Notes: a model not told the origin generated them from the letters alone. DNA of 64,000 nucleotides from Pseudomonas lini (GCF_001042905.1 NZ_JYLB01000002.1:806001-870000), one strand, 5' to 3'; counted from the first letter of the stretch, positions 16,901 to 26,136 are shown. Translations and numbers: made by a program.

Positions 16901-17419
16901 ATGTCAGACAAAAGCCGCCAGATGACGCCCGAAGAGGCTGCTGAATTTGCCGAACAGGTGTTCAACAAAGCGCGCGAGGGCGATGCAGCCATGATGGCTG
17001 CGCTGCTGACCAAGGGCTTGCCGCCGAACCTGCGCAACCACAAGGGCGATACCTTGCTGATGCTCGCGGCGTACCACGGCCATGTCGAGACGGTAAAAGT
17101 CCTGCTCGAGCACAAGGCCGATCCTGAAATCCGCAATGACAACGGCCAAAGCCCGATTGCCGGCGCGGCATTCAAAGGTGATCTGGCGGTGGTCAAGGCG
17201 TTGGTGGAAGGTGGCGCGCAAGTGGAAGGTTCGTCCTTCGACGGTCGCACTGCGCTGATGATGGCGGCGATGTTCAACCGCGTTGAAATCGTCGACTACC
17301 TGATCAGCAAAGGCGCCGATCCGAAAGCCAAGGATGCCAACGGTGTGTCCGCGCTGGACGCGGCCAAAACCATGGGCGCGGTGGATACCACCGCACAGCT
17401 GCAGAAGCTGGTTGGCTGA
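16901..17419 (+). CDS. Ankyrin-repeat protein
   Basis: 172 residues, made of about four ankyrin repeats from residue 15 onward (for example GDTLLMLAAYHGHVETVKVLLEHKADPEI split over positions 45–75, and GRTALMMAAMFNRVEIVDYL near 115). No signal peptide, so cytoplasmic. The start at 16901 is preferred because GGAG lies six bases upstream; an ATG at 16889 precedes the ribosome site. Similar single-domain ankyrin proteins (AnkB-like) act with catalase in P. aeruginosa, but no catalase gene is adjacent here, so that role is not supported. Confidence 0.85.
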   Translation: MSDKSRQMTPEEAAEFAEQVFNKAREGDAAMMAALLTKGLPPNLRNHKGDTLLMLAAYHGHVETVKVLLEHKADPEIRNDNGQSPIAGAAFKGDLAVVKALVEGGAQVEGSSFDGRTALMMAAMFNRVEIVDYLISKGADPKAKDANGVSALDAAKTMGAVDTTAQLQKLVG

Positions 17420-17442
17420 TTCCCTCTGTGGCAGCGGGGGCT

Positions 17443-17566
17443 TTTGTGGCGAGGGGGCTTGCCCCCGTTGGGGCGCGAAGCGGCCCCCATTTGGCGACCG
17501 AGTTCTTTGGTTTTACGACTGCTACGCAGCCGAACGGGGGCAAGCCCCCTCGCCACAGGTCATGCC
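17443..17566. repeat. REP-like inverted pair, family C (GGCGAGGGGGCTTGCCCCCG type)
   Basis: Two inverted copies of GGCGAGGGGGCTTGCCCCCG with a 70-bp spacer that is itself partly palindromic. Other family C copies: 43548–43722 and 49863–50000. Confidence 0.85.
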
Positions 17567-17638
17567 TGGTCCCGCAATCCGTTTCCGAATGCGTTATCCT
17601 TCGCGCCCTCAAATCTCCCTCGCTACAGGATCCACTTC

Positions 17639-18169
17639 ATGAAAGCCGCACTCGTCGAACTCATCAGCAAAATCAGCTCCGGGTGCATGAGCGATGACGA
17701 AATTCTGAAAGTCGCAGACGAAGCGGCTCAGGCCTACGCCGATCCCGAGGCTTTTCTGGCGGCCAATCCGGACATCAACTACGACGAAACCTTCCCGATC
17801 CCGTTGGGTGAGTGGGTAGTCGTCGGCAGCCTGCCGGAAACCGTGCTGTTCCAGGCTGACACCTACATGGACCTGTTTGCGCAGATCGTCGCTTCGTTCG
17901 GCCCCGGCGTCGATTTCAACATCAAACCCAAGCAACTGGCCAAGACCGAAGCCCTGACGGCGCTCAATCGCATTCAGGTGCAGATGAGCAGCATGAACAA
18001 GGAAAACGGCGGGTACACGCTGATGAACTTCAGCCAGTTGCTCGACGACGAACTGCAAGTGGTGCTGGTCTACGGTAACGACGTACCACGGGTACTGGAA
18101 TTGTGCGCCGAAGTCGGCATCGTCGCCGCGCCATCGCTGGAAGCCCTGAAAGTGGCGATCCACGTCTGA
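17639..18169 (+). CDS. Conserved hypothetical protein
   Basis: 176 residues, acidic, without membrane segments or signal peptide. Recognisable stretches are SKISSGCMSDDEILKVADEA near the N terminus and QLLDDELQVVLVYGNDVPRV near 135. The alternation of predicted helix and strand suggests a compact globular protein. No family or active-site motif recognised. The start ATG at 17639 follows CAGGA. It stands between a REP and a short membrane-protein gene. Confidence 0.7.
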   Translation: MKAALVELISKISSGCMSDDEILKVADEAAQAYADPEAFLAANPDINYDETFPIPLGEWVVVGSLPETVLFQADTYMDLFAQIVASFGPGVDFNIKPKQLAKTEALTALNRIQVQMSSMNKENGGYTLMNFSQLLDDELQVVLVYGNDVPRVLELCAEVGIVAAPSLEALKVAIHV

Positions 18170-18252
18170 AGCTGTCTAGAACGGTAATAAAACGGAACCC
18201 TCGCAAGGCCCGACTATCCTAAGAGTGCATATCACTCTTCGGGAGCGTCACC

Positions 18253-18444
18253 ATGGGTTCCACGTTCAACAGCCTGGTTGGCCTGATTATTCTTGCCCTG
18301 GATATCTGGGCCATCATCAACGTGCTTAAAAGTGGCGCCGAGACCGGGATGAAAATCATCTGGGTGCTATTGATCCTCCTGCTGCCGGTTTTGGGCCTGA
18401 TCATCTGGGCCATCGCCGGGCCGCGAGGCGATGTGCGGATCTGA
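18253..18444 (+). CDS. Small membrane protein with PLDc_N-like domain
   Basis: 63 residues with two membrane helices (about 7–25 and 35–55) joined by a short loop, ending GPRGDVRI. The pattern, including WAIINVLKSGAE and the P-x-x-G in LLPVLGLIIWAI, is that of the phospholipase D-nuclease N-terminal (PLDc_N) small proteins, which have no catalytic part. The ribosome site CGGGAG is good. Function unknown. Confidence 0.75.
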   Translation: MGSTFNSLVGLIILALDIWAIINVLKSGAETGMKIIWVLLILLLPVLGLIIWAIAGPRGDVRI

Positions 18445-18477
18445 CAGACTGACACTTTTCCCCTGTAGGAACGCCGG

Positions 18478-18575
18478 ACCCTGTGGGAGCGGGCTTGCTC
18501 GCGAATGCAGACTGTCCGTCGACATCAATGTTGAATGATAAGCCGCTTTCGCGAGCAAGCCCGCTCCCACATTGG
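18478..18575. repeat. REP-like inverted pair, family B
   Basis: GTGGGAGCGGGCTTGCTCGC and its complement around a 50-bp spacer. Confidence 0.85.
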
Positions 18576-18647
18576 TGCCTTCGCCTTGCCGCAATACGTA
18601 CTGCAAGCGGTGAACAAACCCAGCAACGACTAAAATGAATACATAAC

Positions 18648-18745
18648 CCTGTAGGAGCGAAGCTTGCTCGCGAACGCGGTGCATCAGCCAATACACCTAT
18701 CAACTGATACACCGCCTTCGCGAGCAAGCTTCGCTCCTACACAGG
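18648..18745. repeat. REP-like inverted pair, family B
   Basis: GTAGGAGCGAAGCTTGCTCG and its complement; second REP pair in the 18445–18855 gap, which holds no gene. Confidence 0.85.
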
Positions 18746-18855
18746 TTTCTGTGTTTTTTTTCATGCCAGCACGCGGTAATCCGTTTGAACGATCACTCAG
18801 GGTAAAAGTCCAGATAGAAGTAAGCCCATCCATGGGTTTTATCGAGGAGGCACCG

Positions 18856-19089
18856 ATGCAAAAGTGGAAAATCACTTTCGTGGATGATCACGGTGAAACA
18901 GTGGACGAACTCTTCGAGTGCGAGGAATGCCCGAATAGCGAGCAAGCCGCCAAACTCATTCGCGCCCGGTGCCTGCCGGTCGCTGCCGAACTGGATCTCA
19001 ATGATCTGGAGGGTCGTACCGATGATCCGACCGTCAAAAGCCTGAAATCCCAGAACAGCATTGAAATCATCAGTATTACCCCGATCTGA
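18856..19089 (+). CDS. Small hypothetical protein
   Basis: 77 residues starting at an ATG preceded by GAGGAGG, which makes translation very credible. The protein is acidic and globular-looking (MQKWKITFVDDHGETVDELF), with three cysteines including CEEC at residues 22–25 that might bind metal. No family recognised. It stands alone, about 215 bp before the RraB-family gene. Confidence 0.7.
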   Translation: MQKWKITFVDDHGETVDELFECEECPNSEQAAKLIRARCLPVAAELDLNDLEGRTDDPTVKSLKSQNSIEIISITPI

Positions 19090-19304
19090 TACACCTCTTG
19101 TCACATTCACAACCAGACCTTGGCAGCAGCTCTGTCTTGGGGCTACTCTGCAAGCGAGATCAGCGAATGACTCGCTAAGGTCTGGTCTTGTCAGCTACAT
19201 GCTTGTTTCCCGTCGGCAACCTCTGTTGCCGTATCGCTCTCACCAATCGGTTGAAAGTGCAGGGAATACGGAAAGTCTATCCATCAGTCTGAGGGGGACG
19301 TTTC

Positions 19305-19646
19305 ATGAGCACAGCCTATCAAGAAGACATCAGCAGCAGCGTGCTGCGCCGCATGAAAGAAGGCGGTTTCGACTTTTCACGATTCCATCCCATCGAGTTC
19401 TACGCCATTTTTCCGGACGAGGAGCGGGCACGCAGGGCGGCAGGTCATTTCTGTGGTGAATCCTTGAATGCCCAGATCAGCGTGCGCGACGACGGCGCGT
19501 GGCATCTGGAACTGAGCAAAGTGATGTACGCCACCTATGACGGGATCGGCGACTTTGAGCAGGACTTCGAGGCGGTGGTCGAGCCTCTGGGCGGTATCAT
19601 CGAAGGATGGGGCGTCAAGCAGGAGGTACGAGGGCTACTCGCATAA
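19305..19646 (+). CDS. RraB-family ribonuclease E inhibitor-like protein
   Basis: 113 residues matching the RraB fold: SSSVLRRMKEGGFDFSRFHPIEFYAIFP split over residues 9–36, FEAVVEPLGGIIEGWGVKQE at the C terminus. E. coli RraB binds RNase E and changes which RNAs it degrades; this protein is close to that size, but its activity in Pseudomonas is inferred only from family. GGGG-rich ribosome site nine bases before the ATG. A terminator follows at 19673. Confidence 0.8.
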   Translation: MSTAYQEDISSSVLRRMKEGGFDFSRFHPIEFYAIFPDEERARRAAGHFCGESLNAQISVRDDGAWHLELSKVMYATYDGIGDFEQDFEAVVEPLGGIIEGWGVKQEVRGLLA

Positions 19647-19672
19647 GCTTATGAACAGTGACAACACTCAGC

Positions 19673-19707
19673 AACGGCTGACCTTTGGGTTGGCCGTTTT
19701 CGTTTTT
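19673..19707 (+). terminator. Terminator of the rraB-like gene
   Basis: Stem AACGGC/GCCGTT (19673–19678 with 19693–19698) with further pairing inside, followed by a T-rich tract. Confidence 0.6.
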
Positions 19708-19723
19708 GCTATATGGAAAGCAA

Positions 19724-19826
19724 GATCAAAAGATCGCAGCCTCGTTTCACTCGACAGCTCCTACATTGGAATGCGTTCTCCTGTAGGAGCTGTCGAGTGA
19801 AACGAGGCTGCGATCTCTTGATCGTG
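19724..19826. repeat. REP-like inverted pair, family A
   Basis: AAAAGATCGCAGCCTCGTTT and its complement around a short spacer. Between here and 20145 I see no gene, only the promoter region of the ATP-grasp operon. Confidence 0.85.
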
Positions 19827-20145
19827 TTTTTGATTCATAACGTTTCAAAAACGCAAAAAAAAGCCACCTGAACAAGCGGCTAAAAGGGAAGAACGATAAG
19901 TTTTCCAGCGAATGCCCGGATTATCCCCATCGCCTCCCGGGCAGTGAAATCAACTCTGACTATGCTGCAGATAGGCGACAGCATTGCTTCGCCATGAAGC
20001 GGGGGCGATCAGGTTGGGGCATTTACCGCACAGGATTGGTGCGGTGCGTGCAGCGCCATTATCCAACTGATTGATATCAAAGCGTTTATGCCGATGGCAC
20101 GGGCCTTGCGAAGGTCTGGATGTCCGGAGTGACAAGGAGTACGGC

Positions 20146-21555
20146 ATGATCCGCACCTATTTTGATGAGATGTACGACGCCGGCGGCCAGGTCCGCCCGC
20201 ATTATCGGGAGTTTGCCCGTTGGCTGGCCGAAACGCCTGACGAGCTTTTGGCACAACGGCGACGCGAGGCCGATCTGTTATTTCATCGTGCCGGGATTAC
20301 ATTCACGCTCTATGGTGATGAGCAGGGGACAGAACGCCTGATTCCCTTCGACACCATTCCCCGCAGTATCCCCGCCAGTGAATGGCGGATCGTCGAGCGC
20401 GGCTGCATTCAGCGGGTCAAGGCATTGAACATGTTCCTTGCCGACCTCTATCACGAGCAGCGCATCATCAAGGCCGGCATCATCCCGGCCGAGCAAGTAT
20501 TGGCCAACGAGCAATACCAGTTGGCGATGCAAGGGCTGGATCTGCATCGCGATATCTATTCGCACATTTCCGGCGTCGACCTTGTGCGCGATGGCGACGG
20601 CACGTACTACGTGCTCGAAGACAATCTTCGTACACCCAGCGGCGTGAGCTACATGCTCGAAGACCGCAAGATGATGATGCGATTGTTCCCCGAGTTGTTC
20701 GCTGCCCAGCGCATTGCACCGATCGACCACTATCCGAACCTGTTGCTCGACACCCTGAAAAGCTCCAGCCCGATCGACAACCCGAGCGTGGTAGTGCTGA
20801 CGCCGGGGCGCTTCAACAGCGCGTTTTTCGAGCATGCATTTCTGGCCCGGGAAATGGGCGTTGAACTGGTGGAGGGCGCGGACCTGTTCGTGCGCGATGA
20901 CAAGGTGTTCATGCGCACCACGGACGGGCCGAAAGCCGTCGATGTGATCTACCGGCGCCTCGACGATGCCTTCCTCGATCCGTTGGCGTTCAACCCGGAT
21001 TCGATGCTTGGTGTTCCAGGTCTGCTGTCGTCCTACCGCTCTGGCAATGTGGTGCTGGCGAATGCCATCGGCACCGGGGTCGCGGACGACAAATCGGTGT
21101 ATCCCTTCGTCACGGACATGATTCGTTTCTACCTGGATGAAGAGCCGATCCTGAAGAACGTGCCTACATGGCAGTGTCGTAATCCCTCGGAACTGTCCCA
21201 CGTGCTGGCCAATCTTCCAGAGCTGGTAGTCAAGGAAACCCAGGGCTCCGGCGGTTACGGAATGCTGGTGGGGCCGGCGGCGACGGCGGCGGAAATCGAA
21301 TCTTTCCGTGAGCGGATCAAAGCCAAGCCCCACGCGTACATCGCCCAGCCGACGTTGTCTTTATCGACCTGTCCGACCTTTGTCGAAAACGGCATCGCTC
21401 CACGCCATATCGACCTGCGTCCGTTTGTATTGTCTGGCCGCGAAACCCGGGTTGTGCCCGGCGGTTTGACCCGTGTTGCCCTGCGCGAAGGCTCCCTGGT
21501 GGTGAATTCATCCCAGGGCGGCGGAACCAAGGACACCTGGGTGGTCGAGGATTGA
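20146..21555 (+). CDS. Circularly permuted type-2 ATP-grasp protein
   Basis: 469 residues beginning MIRTYFDEMYDAGGQVRPHY, with AAGGAG before the ATG at 20146. The YVLEDNLRTPSGVSYMLEDR segment near residue 160 and LPELVVKETQGSGGYGMLVGP near 365 are characteristic of the circularly permuted ATP-grasp ligases (formerly DUF404/DUF407). Such enzymes are predicted to form peptide or amide bonds. It heads a tight three-gene operon with an alpha-E protein and a transglutaminase, a conserved trio in many bacteria, predicted to make and process a peptide-like product. The actual substrate is unknown. Confidence 0.9.
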   Translation: MIRTYFDEMYDAGGQVRPHYREFARWLAETPDELLAQRRREADLLFHRAGITFTLYGDEQGTERLIPFDTIPRSIPASEWRIVERGCIQRVKALNMFLADLYHEQRIIKAGIIPAEQVLANEQYQLAMQGLDLHRDIYSHISGVDLVRDGDGTYYVLEDNLRTPSGVSYMLEDRKMMMRLFPELFAAQRIAPIDHYPNLLLDTLKSSSPIDNPSVVVLTPGRFNSAFFEHAFLAREMGVELVEGADLFVRDDKVFMRTTDGPKAVDVIYRRLDDAFLDPLAFNPDSMLGVPGLLSSYRSGNVVLANAIGTGVADDKSVYPFVTDMIRFYLDEEPILKNVPTWQCRNPSELSHVLANLPELVVKETQGSGGYGMLVGPAATAAEIESFRERIKAKPHAYIAQPTLSLSTCPTFVENGIAPRHIDLRPFVLSGRETRVVPGGLTRVALREGSLVVNSSQGGGTKDTWVVED

Positions 21556-21567
21556 AGGAAGCCTGCC

Positions 21568-22518
21568 ATGTTAAGTAGAACTGCCTCGGATCTGTATTGG
21601 ATGTCGCGTTACCTGGAGCGGGCCGAAAACCTCGCACGGATGCTCGACATCAGTTATTCGCTGTCACTGATGCCTCAGGACGGTCGTGGCGACGGCTTGC
21701 ACGAACTCGCCATGCCGTTGCTGATCACCGGCACTCTGGACGATTACCTGGAGCGTCACGGCGATCTGCATGCCGAACGGCTGCTGCATTTTTTCGCCTT
21801 GGATGCGGCCAACCCGGCGAGCATCTACAGCTGCCTCGGTGCCGCGCGAGCCAGTGCCCACGCGGTGCGTGGGCGAATCACCGCCGACATGTGGGAAAAC
21901 ATCAACGCTACCTGGCTGGAAATTCGCGGGATCGCCGAACAGGGCTTGAGTCGCTACGGCATGAGCCGTTTCTGTGAGTGGATCAAGGAACGTTCCCACC
22001 TGTTTCGCGGTGCGTCCTACGGCACCATCATGCGTAACGACGCGTTCCGTTTCATTCGTCTGGGCACTTTTATCGAAAGGGCTGACAACACCTTGCGCCT
22101 GCTCGATGCCCGTTACGAAATGGCCGGCGATCAGGCCGAAGCGGTCAGCGACGGCACGGCTCACGCCTATTACCAGTGGAGCGCCTTGCTGCGGGCCCTG
22201 TCATCGTTCGAGGCCTATACCGAGATCTATCGCGACGCCCCTGGCGCCCGGCATGTGGCCGAGTTGTTGCTGCTGCGCGCCGACGTGCCACGATCCCTGC
22301 GCGCCTGCACCGAAGAAATCGACCAGATCCTCGCTCAATTGCCGGGGGCCAACGGCCGTCCTGCCCAGCGATTGGCGGCAGAAATGGACGCACGCCTGCG
22401 CTACACCGGTATCAACGAAATTCTCGACGAAGGCCTGCACGCCTGGCTGACCGAGTTCATCCCGCTGGTGCGCCAGTTGGGCAACGCCATACACAGTTCC
22501 TACCTGGAGGCTGCATGA
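21568..22518 (+). CDS. Alpha-E domain protein
   Basis: 316 residues, almost entirely helical, beginning MLSRTASDLYWMSRYLERAENLARML split across residues 1–26, the diagnostic opening of the alpha-E (DUF403) family. Starts 12 bp after the ATP-grasp stop and its own stop overlaps the transglutaminase start (ATGA), so the three are one translationally coupled unit. The alpha-E domain has no established activity; genomic pairing with ATP-grasp and transglutaminase proteins is its only functional clue. Confidence 0.9.
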   Translation: MLSRTASDLYWMSRYLERAENLARMLDISYSLSLMPQDGRGDGLHELAMPLLITGTLDDYLERHGDLHAERLLHFFALDAANPASIYSCLGAARASAHAVRGRITADMWENINATWLEIRGIAEQGLSRYGMSRFCEWIKERSHLFRGASYGTIMRNDAFRFIRLGTFIERADNTLRLLDARYEMAGDQAEAVSDGTAHAYYQWSALLRALSSFEAYTEIYRDAPGARHVAELLLLRADVPRSLRACTEEIDQILAQLPGANGRPAQRLAAEMDARLRYTGINEILDEGLHAWLTEFIPLVRQLGNAIHSSYLEAA

Positions 22519-23324
22519 GACTTTCCATTAGCCACGAGACCACCTATCACTACGAAGATCAGGTGCGGGCGAGCATCCAGTACCTGCGACTGACCCCTCA
22601 CGACAGCGAGCGCCAACACGTGCTCAGCTGGCAGCTCGACCTGCCACGTCCGGTGCGCGCGCAACTCGATCCGTTCGGCAACATTCTGCATGTGCTGACC
22701 CTGGACGAACCTCACGAAGCGATCATCATCGGCGCCCGAGGGCAGGTGGACATCGACGAACTGCGCGAAGCCGAGCATGAAAGCCAGTCGGCGCTGCCGT
22801 TCCTGCGCTTCACGCGCCTGACCGAAGCCGACGAAGCGCTGCGCGCGTTTGCCGAGAAAGCGTGCAAGCAGCGCCGGGATCGTACGGCGCTAATCGATTT
22901 GATGCATGGCCTGAACCAGCACATGACCTACACGCCGGGTTCTACCGAAGTAGACACCAGCGCCGCTCAGGCCTTTGCCGGGCGTTCCGGGGTCTGCCAG
23001 GACCACACCCATGCGTTTCTCGCCTGCGCCCGCAGCCTGGGCATTCCCTCGCGTTATGTGTCGGGGTATTTGTACAGCGAGAACAGCGAACACCTGGCCA
23101 GTCACGCCTGGGCTGAAGCCTGGCTGGATGACGCCTGGTATAGCTTCGACGTAACCAACGAACTGGCCCGCCCGGAGCGTCACCTGAAACTGGCCGTGGG
23201 CCTGGATTACCTCGACGCCTGCCCGGTGCGCGGCATGCGCCGTGGTGGTGGGTGCGAGCAGATGCATGCGAAGGTGTTTGTCTCACCGACGCCGGCGCCG
23301 GTGATCTCAGTGCAACAGCAGTAA
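22515..23324 (+). CDS. Transglutaminase-like protease-fold protein
   Basis: 269 residues. The N-terminal ~100 residues (MRLSISHETTYHYEDQVRAS) are the bacterial transglutaminase N-terminal domain; the core has the Cys in GRSGVCQDHTH, the His in ASHAWAEAW and the Asp in YSFDVTNE, a complete Cys-His-Asp triad, so it should be catalytically active as a peptidase or amide-forming enzyme. The ATG at 22515 overlaps the stop of the alpha-E gene. No signal peptide, so cytoplasmic action with its two operon partners is expected. Confidence 0.9.
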   Translation: MRLSISHETTYHYEDQVRASIQYLRLTPHDSERQHVLSWQLDLPRPVRAQLDPFGNILHVLTLDEPHEAIIIGARGQVDIDELREAEHESQSALPFLRFTRLTEADEALRAFAEKACKQRRDRTALIDLMHGLNQHMTYTPGSTEVDTSAAQAFAGRSGVCQDHTHAFLACARSLGIPSRYVSGYLYSENSEHLASHAWAEAWLDDAWYSFDVTNELARPERHLKLAVGLDYLDACPVRGMRRGGGCEQMHAKVFVSPTPAPVISVQQQ

Positions 23325-23333
23325 CCTACCACC

Positions 23334-23447
23334 GATCGTTCCCACGCTCTGCGTGGGAATGCCTCCACGGACGCTCCGCGTTCGGCTTTGGATGTGACGC
23401 AGAGCGTCACGGGCTGCATTCCCACGCAGAGCGTGGGAACGATCACT
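23334..23447. repeat. Palindromic repeat, family D (GTTCCCACGCTCTGCGTGGG type)
   Basis: Outer inverted copies of CGTTCCCACGCTCTGCGTGG enclosing a smaller GACGCAGAGCGTC palindrome; different from families A–C. The only copy in the window. It lies between convergent genes. Confidence 0.8.
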
Positions 23448-23449
23448 GA

Positions 23450-24271
23450 CTATGGCTTCACCTTCCGCCCCGCCATATGCTTCAAATACCCCACCAACAA
23501 CTCCAGATCCCCCTCCGGCAACACTGTCGTCGCGAACGCCGGCATCTTCGCCTGCGGCCACTGGCGCAAGCTCTGCGGATCACGAATGTAGCGCTTGAGG
23601 AAATCCGCGCCGAAGTACTCGGTCGGGCTGAATGGAATATTCAGGTCCGGCCCGAACTGCGCATCCCCCGCGCCATTGAGTCGATGACAGGCCAGGCAGT
23701 TCTTCTGAAACAGCGCAAAGCCCTTGTTCACCGGATTGTCCGCCTTAAGCGCAGGATCGGGCAGCAGGGCAGGGAAGCGCTCGGCCACTGGGGCCATGCG
23801 CTTGATGCTCGCTACTTCGAACGGCCATTGCTCGGGGCTGATATTGCCCGCTTGTGGATCAGTCCAGACCAGATAAAACGGCCCCGCACTGTGCTTGCCC
23901 TCTGACAACGGTGGCCATGGCTTGGCCGGGTCTTCAATTGCCAACCAGGCCCGCGCCCCTTGGGTATCGAGCAACGGCGCGGCGGCCAGTTCTGCGGCAA
24001 AACCGTCCAGGGCAACGGCTTGCAGATGATCGTCAGGCTTGATGCCCGTCAACAACGCCGCCAACGGCACGGCGCGATAGCTCATGTCCCGTTTGTAGGA
24101 AACGTCGTTAGTGATCGTGATGGTCTGAACCTGAGGATGCTTGAGCAATTGCTCGGTCTGCCAGGTGCGAGAACTCGCGCCCAGCTCCAGATTCAGCTGT
24201 GCGGCAGACAGAGGCATGCTGAGCAGCAAGGCCCCAAATAGAGTGAGCGCTTTCAAGTGATCGCCGTCCAT
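23450..24271 (-). CDS. Exported mono-haem cytochrome c with molybdopterin-binding-like N-terminal region
   Basis: About 273 residues. A signal peptide ends near LLSMPLSAAQ. Residues about 30–150 (VSYKRDMSYRAVPLAALLTG, LDGFAAELAAAPLL) look like the oxidoreductase molybdopterin-binding fold without obvious cofactor ligands. The C-terminal part has one haem-binding CLACH and a likely distal Met in AKMPAF. So it is probably a periplasmic electron carrier. Start uncertain: ATG at 24271 lacks a ribosome site; a TTG at 24256 would give a cleaner signal peptide (KALTLFGALLLSMPLSAAQ). Confidence 0.78.
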   Translation of the reverse strand: MDGDHLKALTLFGALLLSMPLSAAQLNLELGASSRTWQTEQLLKHPQVQTITITNDVSYKRDMSYRAVPLAALLTGIKPDDHLQAVALDGFAAELAAAPLLDTQGARAWLAIEDPAKPWPPLSEGKHSAGPFYLVWTDPQAGNISPEQWPFEVASIKRMAPVAERFPALLPDPALKADNPVNKGFALFQKNCLACHRLNGAGDAQFGPDLNIPFSPTEYFGADFLKRYIRDPQSLRQWPQAKMPAFATTVLPEGDLELLVGYLKHMAGRKVKP

Positions 24272-24367
24272 GTCGTGGAAGTGCCGCAAAGGTTGGCACA
24301 GCCACGCTGACCCGGGTAGCGAGCCAATCACATTTTTATCAGGCGAAATGAAAACCCTGATGCCCGA

Positions 24368-24463
24368 TCAGCCAATCACCTTGGTCAGGTTCGGCAAAAT
24401 CAACAACAGTGTAGTGGCGAAAAGAATGAGCCCGGCTTGACGAACTTTCGAATGCTTGAACAT
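24368..24463 (-). CDS. 31-residue single-helix membrane protein (putative)
   Basis: MFKHSKVRQ, then one hydrophobic helix (AGLILFATTLLLILPNL) and a short tail TKVIG. The ATG at 24463 follows AAAGGCGG at a plausible distance. Positive charges before the helix predict a cytoplasmic N terminus. Size and layout are like small regulatory membrane proteins, but no homologue is recognised. An in-frame ATG upstream (24511) would add 16 residues. Confidence 0.5.
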   Translation of the reverse strand: MFKHSKVRQAGLILFATTLLLILPNLTKVIG

Positions 24464-24827
24464 GGCTTGACCGCCTTTTTTGTTATTTCCTGATGCCTGC
24501 CTGCCTATCTCCATGACGGCAGAGCGCTGCACTTCCTTGTAGGACGAGTGTCTCGGCAAAACCCGACGACAGCTTCGTACAGGTTTACCTTAGGGCCCGC
24601 GTCACGATTGGCTTAGATCCATTTCGTATGTGCTGAGCACTCATCGCTTTTAAAAAGGTATGAGGCTTATGGCCAGCTTCTTGGGCGCCCGTTTGCTAGA
24701 CAGCTTGGTGACTTGAATCGGTTTATCCGATAGCAGACTACCGTTCGTCTGAGCGTGACCGTCAACGCCAATGAGCACTGTGGTCATTGAATCCATGGCT
24801 GTGGGGCATAAGGTGAGTGCATAAAGA
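24464..24827. other. Intergenic region, no convincing gene
   Basis: Upstream region of the small membrane protein, then about 200 bp in which a 47-codon minus-strand reading frame (ending 24650) can be drawn but has no ribosome site. Nothing else recognised. Confidence 0.4.
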
Positions 24828-24906
24828 TCAAGATCAAAAGATCGCAGCCTTCGGCAGCTCCTACGCGCCTGTGGGCGCTGCCGAAGGCTGCGGTTTTTGA
24901 TCTTCA
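24828..24906. repeat. REP-like inverted pair, family A
   Basis: AAAAGATCGCAGCCTTCGGC and its complement around a 20-bp spacer, ending 25 bp before the thiolase start. Confidence 0.85.
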
Positions 24907-24930
24907 TTCACCATCAGGTTCGAGGACGTC

Positions 24931-26136
24931 ATGACCCAAGCTTTGATATTCGACGCGTTACGCACGCCCCGTGGTAAAGGCAAGGCCAATGGCGCCTTGC
25001 ACAGCGTCAAGCCAGTGAATCTGGTGGCCGGGCTGCTGACGGCGCTGCAGCAGCGCACGTCCCTGGACACCAGTCAGGTCGATGATGTGGTGCTCGGCTG
25101 CGTCACGCCCATCGGCGATCAGGGTTCTGACATCGCCAAGACTGCCACGCAGGTGGCCGATTGGGACGTCAGCGTGGCTGGCATGCAGCTCAATCGCTTT
25201 TGCGCGTCGGGGCTGGAAGCGGTGAACCTCGGTGCGATGAAAGTGCGTTCCGGTTTCGAAGACCTGGTGGTGGTCGGTGGCGTCGAATCGATGTCCCGCG
25301 TGCCCATGGGCAGCGATGGCGGCGCGTGGGCGCTGGACCCGGAAACCAATTTGCACAACCACTTCACGCCCCAGGGCGTGGGTGCCGACCTGATCGCCAC
25401 GATCGAAGGCTTCAGCCGTCAGGACGTCGATGCCTTCGCGTTGCACTCCCAACAGAAGGCGGCGCGGGCGCGGGCGAACGGTTCGTTCAACAAGTCGCTG
25501 GTGCCGGTGCAGGACCAGAACGGCATCATCCTGCTCGATCACGATGAGTTCATTCGCGCTGAATCGACGATGGACGGCTTGGGCAAGCTCAAGCCAAGTT
25601 TCGAAATGATCGGGCAAATGGGCTTCGACGCCACGGCATTGCGGGTTTACAGCCAGATCGAGCGGATCAACCACGTGCACACGCCGGGCAACAGTTCCGG
25701 GATTGTCGACGGCGCGGCGCTGATGCTGATCGGCTCCGAAGCGAAAGGCCGGGCGCTGGGCTTGCAGCCACGGGCGCGAATCGTCGCCACGGCGGTTACC
25801 AGCACCGACCCGACCATCATGCTCACCGGCCCGGCGCCGGCCACTCGCAAGGCGCTGGCCAAGGCCGGGCTGCGGGTCGAAGACATCGACCTGTTCGAAG
25901 TCAATGAAGCGTTCGCCTCGGTGGTGCTCAAGTTCATCAAGGACATGGCCATCGACCCCGACAAGGTCAACGTCAACGGCGGCTCCATCGCCATGGGCCA
26001 TCCGCTCGGCGCCACCGGCTGCGCAATTCTCGGCACGCTGCTCGATGAACTGGAAGCCCGGCGCCTGCGCTATGGCCTGGCGACATTGTGTGTCGGCGGC
26101 GGCATGGGCATTGCCACCATCATCGAACGCCTCTGA
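24931..26136 (+). CDS. Acetyl-CoA acyltransferase (thiolase)
   Basis: Thiolytic cleavage of 3-ketoacyl-CoA in fatty-acid or related beta-oxidation. 401 residues with all active-site motifs: the acyl-carrying Cys in [12 protein letters not shown] (near residue 90), [18 protein letters not shown] with the catalytic His near 360, and the second Cys in CVGGGMG near 390. The start ATG follows GAGGACG. The next gene starts 23 bp after its stop and encodes the hydratase/dehydrogenase, so the pair makes a FadAB-like module; gene order (thiolase first) and sequence differ from classical fadBA. Confidence 0.93.
   Translation: MTQALIFDALRTPRGKGKANGALHSVKPVNLVAGLLTALQQRTSLDTSQVDDVVLGCVTPIGDQGSDIAKTATQVADWDVSVAGMQLNRFCASGLEAVNLGAMKVRSGFEDLVVVGGVESMSRVPMGSDGGAWALDPETNLHNHFTPQGVGADLIATIEGFSRQDVDAFALHSQQKAARARANGSFNKSLVPVQDQNGIILLDHDEFIRAESTMDGLGKLKPSFEMIGQMGFDATALRVYSQIERINHVHTPGNSSGIVDGAALMLIGSEAKGRALGLQPRARIVATAVTSTDPTIMLTGPAPATRKALAKAGLRVEDIDLFEVNEAFASVVLKFIKDMAIDPDKVNVNGGSIAMGHPLGATGCAILGTLLDELEARRLRYGLATLCVGGGMGIATIIERL

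Noticed and set aside
24650..24907. Minus-strand reading frame in the gap before the thiolase gene
   Set aside because: Part of it is the REP at 24828; the remaining 47 codons lack a ribosome site. Kept only as a remark in the gap description.
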